Of a stretch of DNA of 7,698 nucleotides, positions 1-6,109 are shown one piece after another (the first letter of the stretch is position 1; each line of letters opens with the position of its first letter). The position numbers were made by a program, and so were the translations under genes. The DNA is from Clostridium sp. UBA6640 (GTDB lineage Bacteria; Bacillota; Clostridia; Clostridiales; Clostridiaceae), in NCBI RefSeq assembly GCF_002455975.1, contig NZ_DKLM01000012.1, positions 1 through 7,698 of the forward strand, in the 5' to 3' direction. The notes under the pieces were generated by a model. It worked only from the letters and a program-made list of their open reading frames with translations, did no database searches and was not told where the DNA came from.

Positions 1-78
1 TGTCTTAAGCTAACGGTTGGCACTATCAACCCCCGTATCGGACTTTCACCGACAAGTAAACGCCCATGCTGGGCGCAC
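1..78 (-). mobile_element. 5' end of a class C group II intron (partial, runs off left edge)
   Basis: Read on the minus strand from 78, the sequence begins GTGCGCCCAGCATGGGCG, which fits the group II GUGYG 5' boundary. CGCCC/GGGCG (75-71 with 65-61) forms the first stem. A GGTGAAAGTCC block follows, then a GGTTG/CAACC stem and GTTAGC. This order matches the start of domain I of class C (IIC) introns, such as the Oceanobacillus iheyensis ribozyme as I remember it. Only domain I is in the window, so I cannot say whether a reverse transcriptase/maturase or the catalytic domain V follows. The intron lies immediately after the cstA terminator hairpin, which is the usual target type for class C introns. 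The base composition is clearly richer in G+C than its surroundings. Confidence 0.82.
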
Positions 79-118
79 AAATTAAGAGGCGGTCCCTTTT
101 GAGACAGCCTCTTAAAAA
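79..118 (-). terminator. Terminator of the cstA operon, interrupted by the intron
   Basis: Just after the cstA stop, minus-strand AAGAGGC (113-107) pairs with GCCTCTT (90-84). An inner GTC/GAC stem extends the helix and an AAAA loop (100-97) caps it. Only AATTT (83-79) remains of a U-tract before the intron's GTGCG. The hairpin therefore looks like a normal rho-independent terminator whose tail has been split by the intron insertion. Termination may be weaker than before, letting some cstA transcripts read into the intron; that part is inference. Confidence 0.75.
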
Positions 119-1723
119 TTATGCTTTTTTCTTTTTAATTATAACTCTATAAGTCTCTATTAATAAAATTAATGCTAAAATTAGTAATATTACAGCAAAT
201 ACTCCTAGTACTATATTTGACGTAGCTGCAGTAAAATATTGACGTATTAACATTGTTAATGATGTCAATGTAACTATAAACATAAATATCATAGGTATTA
301 AAGCCATAGTATATTTTTTCCCTATACTAGATAGCCAAGCTGAAACTGCTAATAAAGAAAGAGCTGCTAATAGTTGATTTGCTGATCCAAATATAGGCCA
401 AATTTTATTGTATCCATAAGCCAATAATAAAATTGATGCTCCTATGGTAGCAAATGTAGCAAAATATTTATTATTACCTAAACTCTTACTTTCTTTTTCT
501 TTGTCAAAGAATTCTTGGAATATATACCTTCCAATCCTTGTTGCTGTATCAAGACTAGTTAATGCAAAAGCTGAAAAAGTAAGCATAGTAAATACTTTAC
601 CTATCTGAAGTGGTAATCCAAAACTATTCATAAATACAGATAGTCCATTTGCAAACACTACTGAAGGAGCTCCTTCAGAATTTGCTAAATACCCAACAGT
701 TATTAAGGCTATAATCGCTACAATACCTTCAATGAGCATAGAACCATAACCTATTAATTTTGCGTCAGATTCTTTGTCAATTTGCTTTGACGAAGTTCCT
801 GACCCTATAAGAGAGTGAAATCCTGATACTGCTCCACAAGCAACAGTTACAAATAAGAATGGAAATAGTGTCTGATTGTTAATCTTAAAACCACTAAAAG
901 CAGGTATAGCCATTGAAGGTCTATAAATTACTATTCCTAGTACCCCTCCTATAATCATTGCATATAAAAGAAATGAGCATAAATAATCTCTAGGTTGTAG
1001 TAATATCCATACTGGTAAAGTAGATGCCAAGGTTATATATATAATCAATACTATATTCCATTGAAGTTTTGTTAATTTTATAAAAGGGAACATATATCCA
1101 AGCCATATACAGAAAAATAAAAGTATAACACCAATTAATGTGGAAATTCCAAGTTTAGCTCCTTTTCTATAAACAGCAAATCCAAAAATCATTGATATAA
1201 ATATAAAAAGTATAGATGCTGTTCCTGCTTGCGCTCCTATTAAATTATTAGGATCATAAGTAAAAGTTGAAGCACAAATATCAGTGAAAGCAGCTACTAT
1301 TAATACAATAGTAGACCATGCAAAAATATTGTATAGTATTTTACCTTTATTGCCTAAATTAGTTTTAATTATTTCTCCTATAGTTTTTCCATCATGTCTT
1401 ATAGATGCGAATAATGCACTATAATCATGAACACCTCCCACAAATACACTCCCAACTAATATCCATAAGTATACAGGAATCCATCCAAAAACTGCTGCTA
1501 ATATTGGTCCAGTTATAGGTCCTGCACCTGCAATTGAAGAAAAGTGATGTCCTAATAGCACTTTAGAATTTGATGGTACATAATCCATATTATCATACTT
1601 AGTATGAGCTGGTGTTTTTCTATTAACATCAATACCCCATTTTTTAGTTAGCCATGCACCATAGGTTATATAAGCTATTAAGAATACTATAATTGAAATA
1701 ACTAATAATAACAGTGCGTTCAT
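119..1723 (-). CDS. cstA: CstA-family carbon starvation protein / peptide or pyruvate transporter
   Basis: This is a 534-residue polytopic inner-membrane protein of the CstA family. The family signature is near the N-terminus: GHHFSSIAGAGPITGPILAA (residues 58-77), followed by WIPVYLWILVGSVFVGGVHDY. QPRDYL (243-248) and CGAVSGFHSLIGSGTSSKQ (296-314) are the other conserved segments. Many hydrophobic helices run from residue 3 to about 525, and the tail is lysine-rich. It is shorter than E. coli CstA (about 700 residues), as is common in Firmicutes. Known family members import peptides or pyruvate when carbon is scarce; which substrate applies here cannot be told. The ATG is preceded by an AAAGGAGG Shine-Dalgarno site that overlaps the stop codon of the upstream gene, so the pair is probably translationally coupled. 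No LytS/LytT-type two-component regulator is visible next to it. Confidence 0.93.
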   Translation of the reverse strand: MNALLLLVISIIVFLIAYITYGAWLTKKWGIDVNRKTPAHTKYDNMDYVPSNSKVLLGHHFSSIAGAGPITGPILAAVFGWIPVYLWILVGSVFVGGVHDYSALFASIRHDGKTIGEIIKTNLGNKGKILYNIFAWSTIVLIVAAFTDICASTFTYDPNNLIGAQAGTASILFIFISMIFGFAVYRKGAKLGISTLIGVILLFFCIWLGYMFPFIKLTKLQWNIVLIIYITLASTLPVWILLQPRDYLCSFLLYAMIIGGVLGIVIYRPSMAIPAFSGFKINNQTLFPFLFVTVACGAVSGFHSLIGSGTSSKQIDKESDAKLIGYGSMLIEGIVAIIALITVGYLANSEGAPSVVFANGLSVFMNSFGLPLQIGKVFTMLTFSAFALTSLDTATRIGRYIFQEFFDKEKESKSLGNNKYFATFATIGASILLLAYGYNKIWPIFGSANQLLAALSLLAVSAWLSSIGKKYTMALIPMIFMFIVTLTSLTMLIRQYFTAATSNIVLGVFAVILLILALILLIETYRVIIKKKKA

Positions 1724-1729
1724 TTATAT

Positions 1730-1738
1730 CCTCCTTTA
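1730..1738 (-). promoter_or_regulatory. cstA ribosome binding site overlapping the upstream stop codon
   Basis: On the minus strand, TAAAGGAGG joins the TAA stop of the upstream gene (1738-1736) to a near-perfect Shine-Dalgarno sequence, six to seven bases before the cstA ATG (1723). This arrangement favours re-initiation or coupling and supports a single mRNA for the two genes. Confidence 0.8.
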
Positions 1739-2245
1739 TTTATTACTTAAGGTGTGTAAATACACCTTATAGTCTTCTCTAGCAGCTTTGTTAGTTATAA
1801 TCTTGCTATTAAATAAATCTATAACTACAAGCTTTACACTACTCCAACCATGAAGTGTGAACTTATAATACTTATTGTATTTGAATTTTTTTGTATAGTC
1901 CCAAATATCCTTAGAGGTATTAGTTTTACTGACTATAATTCCTGTTATTATAGAACTTTTATGTTCTCCATTAGGATTTACTAGTTTTACAGTCATATCT
2001 TTTAGATAATGTGAAAACTCTACTAAATCTTCATATTTTAAATCATCATAGCTCTGTACTAAACAATGTTCATATATTTCAAACTTATCTATAACATCAT
2101 CCTTAGTCAGAAAGGTCCTCCCACCTATATCCTTATATTTTCCATATAAATTTAGCTTTTTATCAAAAATTACTACATCCTTGTGAAGTTCGAAGTTCTT
2201 TCTAAATATTTCACTTAGATTATCTAAATATAACTGCAAATTCAT
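1736..2245 (-). CDS. Unrecognised soluble protein, first gene of the cstA operon
   Basis: I do not recognise this protein. It is about 169 residues from the chosen start (MNLQLYLDNL), lysine- and aromatic-rich, with no signal peptide, no membrane segment and no cysteine cluster, so it is probably cytosolic. Its middle contains GGRTFLTKDDVIDKFEIYEH and its C-terminal half FTLHGWSSVKLVVIDLFNSK. I see no helix-turn-helix or known catalytic motif. An upstream in-frame ATG at 2266 would add seven residues. I prefer 2245 because GGGGGA lies five bases before it, and because the best -10 box (2280-2285) would place the mRNA start near 2273, leaving the 2266 start almost no leader. The stop codon overlaps the cstA Shine-Dalgarno site, so the gene is cotranscribed with cstA and may assist or regulate the transporter. 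That role is a guess from context only. Confidence 0.8.
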   Translation of the reverse strand: MNLQLYLDNLSEIFRKNFELHKDVVIFDKKLNLYGKYKDIGGRTFLTKDDVIDKFEIYEHCLVQSYDDLKYEDLVEFSHYLKDMTVKLVNPNGEHKSSIITGIIVSKTNTSKDIWDYTKKFKYNKYYKFTLHGWSSVKLVVIDLFNSKIITNKAAREDYKVYLHTLSNK

Positions 2246-2279
2246 AAATATCCCCCAAAATTTCATTACTTACCTAGTA

Positions 2280-2309
2280 CTTATACAATTGAGAATTGAC
2301 TATTGACAA
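2280..2309 (-). promoter_or_regulatory. Candidate sigma-A promoter of the cstA operon, half inside the MITE
   Basis: On the minus strand, TTGTCA (2309-2304) and TATAAG (2285-2280) are separated by 18 bases. That is five of six matches to each vegetative consensus hexamer with near-ideal spacing. The -35 lies inside the left terminal inverted repeat of the MITE-like element and the -10 at its outer edge. Transcription would start near 2273, about 28 bases before the ATG at 2245. Confidence 0.55.
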
Positions 2310-2481
2310 TGGACAATTATTGATACTTCTCTTTTATAAGAGGAGTTTGAATTTATCTCTTTTTAAAGTGACATAGTCACTTTTAGTGAAAATCCTATTT
2401 GAAGAAATTAGTTTGACCAAAATTAATTTCAAACATAATTGCCAATCATCAATCATTCATTTTCAGTTCTCAACTGAATAA
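2281..2481. mobile_element. MITE-like element with long imperfect terminal inverted repeats
   Basis: The left end TTATACAATTGAGAATTGA (2281-2299) matches the reverse complement of the right end (2463-2481) at 16 of 19 positions. An inner pair, 2302-2320 against 2435-2453, matches at 15 of 19. The certain core runs from CAATTG (2286) to CAACTG (2476), about 191 bp. Inside are two further hairpins: 2325-2346 (9-bp stem, TTAT loop) and 2365-2383 (perfect 8-bp stem AAAGTGAC/GTCACTTT). There is no open reading frame and no convincing target-site duplication. Small non-coding inverted-repeat elements of this kind are mobilised in trans by a transposase elsewhere. The whole element could also fold as one long RNA hairpin. 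Confidence 0.65.
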
Positions 2482-2613
2482 ATATAATATGCCTATAATA
2501 AAATATACTCATTGAAAACTTGATTTAAAACTATATATTATAAAAATTATGTAAACATACAGTTTTTAGATAAGTTATCATTTATCTACGTCTTTTTAAT
2601 TCTATATTTAGTA
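2482..2613. other. AT-rich intergenic stretch with no recognisable element
   Basis: Between the MITE-like element and the next terminator I see no open reading frame with a ribosome binding site, no strong hairpin and no convincing promoter. A TATAAT at 2484-2489 lacks a -35 partner at a workable distance. Confidence 0.5.
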
Positions 2614-2650
2614 CAAAAAATAAATGCTGATAGAAAGTTCTATCAGCATA
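2614..2650 (-). terminator. Rho-independent terminator of the orphan HsdS-like gene
   Basis: ATGCTGATAGAA (2624-2635) is perfectly complementary to TTCTATCAGCAT (2638-2649). On the minus strand the hairpin is followed by TTTATTTTTT (2623-2614). It starts 11 bases after the stop codon of the gene ending at 2661. Confidence 0.88.
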
Positions 2651-2660
2651 AATATATAAA

Positions 2661-3128
2661 TTATGTTTGTGTTGGTATTAATATGTTGTTTAATTCTTTT
2701 GCAGTAATATTAAAACAATTGCTACCTGTGTCTAATGGTTTAATTTGAGATATAGCATAATCATCCTTAAGTAAAAACATCAAATCATCTGATTTATTTT
2801 TATCCTTTGGTATAATAAGTGCAAAGGAATTATTAGGTACCAAAATATTATCTTCTTCAATTAGTGCGGCACACAGCTCTCCTTTAATAAAATTTTGTTT
2901 TAAAGAAAAAATAATATCCCCTTTTTTAGCTATGTTAACATTTTCATATAACATGCTAAAATTTCCTACAGACTTAGTGTTAATTATTCTTTGTTTAAGA
3001 ATATCAATACAGCTTTCATCAATTAACTTATAGCTGCTATTAATCTCCGTAGTTTCCTTTAAAGTCCTACTAGATAAATTAACGTCTGCAATTTGGTACA
3101 AATAACAGGTTTCACAATTAATATCCAT
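2661..3128 (-). CDS. Small orphan protein resembling a type I restriction HsdS target-recognition half-domain
   Basis: This 155-residue protein has the pattern of one HsdS half. An N-terminal segment CYLYQIADVNLSSRTLKET (8-26) resembles the opening of a recognition domain. KKGDIIFSLK (68-77) matches the 'GDI(I/L)xS' strand of the family. ILVPNNSFALIIPK (95-108) fits the 'xxSxxxxIIP' segment. DTGSNCFNITAKELNNILIP (133-152) matches the usual closing motif 'GS...I...L...IP'. No methylase (HsdM) or nuclease (HsdR) gene is nearby, and a full HsdS has two such halves and about 400 residues. It may act as a stand-alone DNA-binding or adaptor protein, or be a relic. A CxxC pair (C5, C8) near the N-terminus is unusual. 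The start is set at 3128, where AGGGGGATAAGG precedes the ATG; an upstream in-frame ATG at 3155 lacks such a site. The gene is monocistronic with its own terminator. The family call rests on pattern recognition only. Confidence 0.6.
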   Translation of the reverse strand: MDINCETCYLYQIADVNLSSRTLKETTEINSSYKLIDESCIDILKQRIINTKSVGNFSMLYENVNIAKKGDIIFSLKQNFIKGELCAALIEEDNILVPNNSFALIIPKDKNKSDDLMFLLKDDYAISQIKPLDTGSNCFNITAKELNNILIPTQT

Positions 3129-3313
3129 CCTTATCCCCCTAAAGAAAATATTCAAAATTCTATAATAATTATATACTATTTTTATTTATAAATTCATTAA
3201 TAAAACTTATAGTTTACTATAAAATTTATTATTTCTAGTATTTCCTCAAAAAATATAATACTATTTTATTTTTATATCTTTATTATACAAAAATTCCCTT
3301 AATATTACTTATT
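3129..3313. other. AT-rich spacer holding the likely promoter of the HsdS-like gene
   Basis: On the minus strand a TATAAT (3173-3168) lies about 40 bases before the ATG at 3128. A poor -35, TGAATT (3196-3191), stands 17 bases further upstream. Otherwise the stretch is plain AT-rich DNA. The promoter call is weak. Confidence 0.35.
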
Positions 3314-3361
3314 GAAAAAATCAAGGTCATCAATAAATTTCATATTGACAACCTTGATTTT
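3314..3361 (-). terminator. Rho-independent terminator of pepF
   Basis: AAAATCAAGGT (3317-3327) is perfectly complementary to ACCTTGATTTT (3351-3361). An inner TCAAT/ATTGA pair (3330-3334 with 3344-3348) extends the hairpin. On the minus strand the stem ends in a run of Ts (3320-3315). It lies about 10 bases beyond the pepF stop codon. Confidence 0.85.
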
Positions 3362-3370
3362 AAAATAATC

Positions 3371-5170
3371 TTATATTTCCTTTTCTAGCATGTCTAATAA
3401 CATATCAAATCTTTTTATAGTATCTTCTAGTGGTTTTGGTGTTGTCATATCAACTCCTGCATTTTTAAGTATATTTATCGGATAATCACTACTTCCTGCT
3501 TTTAAAAAGCCTTTAAATCTTTCTACCTCTTGGGCTCCTCCATTTATTATCATTTGTGAAAATGAATTTGCTGCTGCAAAGCCTGTTACATATTGATAAA
3601 CATAGAAATCCCTATAAAAATGAGGAATTCTTGACCATTCCATATCTATCTCGCTATCTATAATCATATCTTTTCCAAAATATTTTACATTTAGATCATG
3701 GTATATATTGCATAGATCATCACTAGACAGTGCTTCTCCTGCTTCCATTTTTTCATGAACCACAAGTTCAAATTCAGCAAACATTGTTTGTCTAAAAACA
3801 GTAGTTCTTATACTTTCCAGCTGTTCATTAATCAAGTATAATTTTTTAATTTTATCTTCTTCTTTTTTTATTAAATAATCCATAAGTATGCATTCATTAG
3901 TTATAGATGCAACCTCAGCACAGAACAATACATAATCTGCATAAATATATGGCTGATTTTTCTTTGAATAATAGGAGTGTATAGAATGCCCCATTTCATG
4001 AGCAAGAGTAGAAACATCATTTATTTGGTTACTATAATTTAAAAGTACATATGGCATGCTGTTATAGCTTCCACTAGAATAAGCTCCGCCTCTTTTTCCT
4101 TTATTTTCATATATATCAATCCATCTATCTTTTATGCCTTCTTTAAATATATTTAGATATTCTTCTCCCATTGGTTTTAGTGCTTCAATACAAATTTTTA
4201 CTCCTTCTTCATAAGGTATATCAAATTTAGGAGTCTCTATATTAGGTACATATAAATCGTACATATGAATTTCATCTAACTTTAACAATTTCTTTTTAAG
4301 AGCTACATATCTATGAAGAGATAATAAATTGTTATTTATAGTATCTACTACATTTCTATAGACCTCAAGAGGAATTTTATTGGGCTTCAATGAACTTTCT
4401 AGTGAAGAATTGTACTTTCTAGTTTTTGATTTAAATATAAAATTCTTAACTGAAGATGTATAAGTAGTAGCTAAAGTATTTTTATATCTTTTATATTCGC
4501 CAAATAAACCATTAAAAGCCTCTTGTCTAACCCTTCTATTTTTTGATCTTATAAACACAGAATAATTTCCTTCTGTAAGTTCAACTGAATTATTATTTTC
4601 ATCTTGTATTACAGGGAAAGTCATATCTGCATTACTTAGCATATTAAATATATTTCCTGGAGCTGATAGCGAATTTTCTGCAGATGCTAATAATTTTTCC
4701 CCTTCTTCACTAAGAACATGAGGTTTTTGCTCTAATATATCCTTCAAATATTTTTCATAAAGTTTTAGTGGCTCTAAGTTATCTATAGCCTTGTTAATAT
4801 CCTCTTCACTTAAAGTTAAAATTTCTGGTATAAAGAAAGAGGTCATGCTATTTACCTCTGTAAGATAATCTCTTATTCTATCTAAGAGAACTTGATACTT
4901 AGTATTTGCTGTATTTTCATCACTTCTAAGATGAGCATATACATATAAATCTTCTGCTAAATTTGAAACTTTAACATAACTTTCTAGATATCCTAAAAGC
5001 ATATTAGAATCCTTCAATTTTCCTTTATAGTCCATTAACTTAGGTGCTATTTCTTTTACTTTAATAAAGTCTGATTCCCAAGCTTCCTCGTTTAAATACA
5101 TTTTTTCAACATTCCATTTATACTTTTCAGGAACTTCTTCTCTAATTTTTAACTTTTTTACTTCGCTCAT
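3371..5170 (-). CDS. pepF: Oligoendopeptidase F (peptidase family M3 zinc metallopeptidase)
   Basis: This 599-residue protein has the normal length and order of PepF. An N-terminal helical region (about 1-200) includes the M3 N-terminal part, and the catalytic domain (about 205-590) follows. The zinc motif is LAHEMGHSIHSYYS, with H391, E392 and H395. The third ligand is probably E419 in FCAEVASITNE. RGGAYSSGSYNSMPYVLLNY (360-379) and the C-terminal FYVYQYVTGFAAANSFS are typical of the family. There is no signal peptide, so it should act in the cytosol, cutting short oligopeptides of roughly 7-17 residues during peptide use. The ATG follows GGGAGG with a gap of four bases. It is a single-gene unit with its own terminator. 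In the upstream gap a possible minus-strand TTGTAA-19-TATAGT (5313-5283) is the best, but weak, promoter. Confidence 0.95.
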   Translation of the reverse strand: MSEVKKLKIREEVPEKYKWNVEKMYLNEEAWESDFIKVKEIAPKLMDYKGKLKDSNMLLGYLESYVKVSNLAEDLYVYAHLRSDENTANTKYQVLLDRIRDYLTEVNSMTSFFIPEILTLSEEDINKAIDNLEPLKLYEKYLKDILEQKPHVLSEEGEKLLASAENSLSAPGNIFNMLSNADMTFPVIQDENNNSVELTEGNYSVFIRSKNRRVRQEAFNGLFGEYKRYKNTLATTYTSSVKNFIFKSKTRKYNSSLESSLKPNKIPLEVYRNVVDTINNNLLSLHRYVALKKKLLKLDEIHMYDLYVPNIETPKFDIPYEEGVKICIEALKPMGEEYLNIFKEGIKDRWIDIYENKGKRGGAYSSGSYNSMPYVLLNYSNQINDVSTLAHEMGHSIHSYYSKKNQPYIYADYVLFCAEVASITNECILMDYLIKKEEDKIKKLYLINEQLESIRTTVFRQTMFAEFELVVHEKMEAGEALSSDDLCNIYHDLNVKYFGKDMIIDSEIDMEWSRIPHFYRDFYVYQYVTGFAAANSFSQMIINGGAQEVERFKGFLKAGSSDYPINILKNAGVDMTTPKPLEDTIKRFDMLLDMLEKEI

Positions 5171-5543
5171 GGTTCCCTCCCAATTATTTAGACCATGTTC
5201 TTATTTTTATTATTAATTATGACTTAATTGATATAATGCTTATAAAAATAATATCTTAAGACATAGCCATTATTTTAAATTTACTATAATTTTATATTAA
5301 CACATATTTACAAAACTTTAATAAAATTCTTTGACATTCTGCAATTTTCTTTTAATAAGTTTTCCATAACCCTTTTTATCTATAATTAAAACAATTAGAA
5401 GACGAAAAAGTTATTAATAGATAAATTAGAAACCCTAACATTTTTTATATTACCATTCCAAATACTGGTTAATTTTATGTACTTTAGCTTTAATATAATT
5501 TTATTTAATAATATTTTATATCAAATTATTATAATTTAAAGTC

Positions 5544-5623
5544 AAAAAAATAATAATTTGTCGCAAAAAAATCTATTTTACATACATAATCTGACAATAA
5601 AGTAAATTTAAAAAAGGTATAAT
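5544..5623 (+). promoter_or_regulatory. Phased A/T-tracts upstream of a TATAAT box (candidate bent-DNA promoter)
   Basis: A7 (5544-5550), AATTT (5555-5559), A7 (5565-5571) and TTTT (5576-5579) are centred about 10 bp apart, the spacing that gives intrinsic curvature. A perfect TATAAT follows at 5618-5623. The -35 is poor: CTGACA at 5591-5596 is 21 bases away, and at 17 bases the hexamer is CAATAA. In C. perfringens, phased A-tracts upstream of the plc promoter are known to stimulate it, especially at low temperature, so this may be the equivalent. The implied leader of about 480 bases is long. Confidence 0.4.
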
Positions 5624-5637
5624 GTAAACACATAAAA

Positions 5638-5678
5638 TATTTGCAAATAAAAGTGCATAATAAAATGTTCTATAGAAC
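5638..5678. repeat. Two perfect 12-bp palindromes downstream of the TATAAT box
   Basis: TATTTGCAAATA (5638-5649) and GTTCTATAGAAC (5667-5678) are each exactly self-complementary. Their centres are 29 bp apart, close to three helical turns. They begin about 15 bases after the TATAAT at 5618-5623, where a repressor would block transcription. The second also sits inside a CATAA/TTATG pair and could form an RNA hairpin. Confidence 0.4.
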
Positions 5679-5712
5679 TTTATGTCATTTAAATTTTATA
5701 TCTAACAAAAAG

Positions 5713-5740
5713 TTGGACAAGTTTTTTATTATTTTATAAA
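5713..5740 (+). promoter_or_regulatory. Alternative plus-strand promoter candidate
   Basis: TTGGAC (5713-5718) and TATAAA (5735-5740) are 16 bases apart, a reasonable vegetative promoter match facing the phospholipase gene. Transcription would begin near 5747 and give a leader of about 360 bases. In such AT-rich DNA chance matches are common. Confidence 0.35.
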
Positions 5741-6058
5741 AAAAGGGGACAAAATCCAAAAAACTATCGATAAAAAATATAATTGAAGCATTAATTTAAA
5801 GAAACGCTCATTATAGCAATAACTACTAGTAAGAACATATAATTATAATTCCTACAAATAATACCTTTTTTCACTCATTAAGGAGAATTTATCAAATGAA
5901 CTTTTTAAGAGAATAAGATAAAATCATCATTTAAATTGGAAACTTTAGATATAAAAAAGGGTAACTAAAAAATTTTCTCTTGCTAAGTTTGTAAAAACCA
6001 TATTAGGAAATGTTTTTAGAATAACTATTAAACAAAAAATTCAACTGTTTTATTCCTA

Positions 6059-6100
6059 ATTTGAATGGATACTCCTTAAAATATTCAAATATATAGGAGG
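6059..6100 (+). promoter_or_regulatory. Leader hairpin and Shine-Dalgarno site of the phospholipase C gene
   Basis: ATTTGAAT (6059-6066) and ATTCAAAT (6083-6090) are perfectly complementary, with a 16-base loop. AGGAGG (6095-6100), nine bases before the TTG start, is a full Shine-Dalgarno sequence and justifies that start. The loop contains CTCCT (6072-6076), complementary to AGGAG of the Shine-Dalgarno. The leader might therefore fold back on, or form a pseudoknot with, the ribosome site. The hairpin is directly visible; a regulatory role is inference. Confidence 0.45.
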
Positions 6101-6109
6101 CGAGTTTAT

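Larger units (their letters stand above)
5171..6109. other. 939-bp gene-free divergent intergenic region between pepF and the phospholipase C gene
   Basis: No credible gene is visible on either strand and stops are dense. The proximal 150 bases next to pepF must hold its promoter. From about 5540 to 5780 the DNA carries many A/T-tracts, two perfect palindromes and candidate plus-strand promoters (listed separately). From 5780 to 6050 I see only a six-codon ATG frame at 5896-5916 behind an AAGGAG. The last 50 bases hold a hairpin beside the phospholipase Shine-Dalgarno site. The gap is long for a clostridial genome and may be regulatory, an RNA gene, or decayed sequence. Confidence 0.6.

Noticed and set aside
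1736..2266. Start of the operon's first gene at the ATG at 2266
   Set aside because: Its AGGT site is weak and would lie at the predicted mRNA 5' end, whereas 2245 has GGGGGA at good spacing. The choice is not certain.
2365..2383. AAAGTGAC/GTCACTTT as a transcription terminator or operator
   Set aside because: It is internal to the MITE-like element, has no adjoining gene end, and is better explained as part of the element's secondary structure.
5331..5358. TTGACA (5331-5336) with TAATAA 16 bases later, as a plc promoter
   Set aside because: The -10 match is only three of six and it lies about 750 bases upstream of plc, close to pepF. It is best taken as chance in AT-rich DNA.
5171..6109. 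VirR-type boxes upstream of the phospholipase gene
   Set aside because: I looked for the paired CCCAGTT-like repeats known from VirR targets on both strands and found nothing close, only an isolated ACTGGTTAA-like string near 5464.
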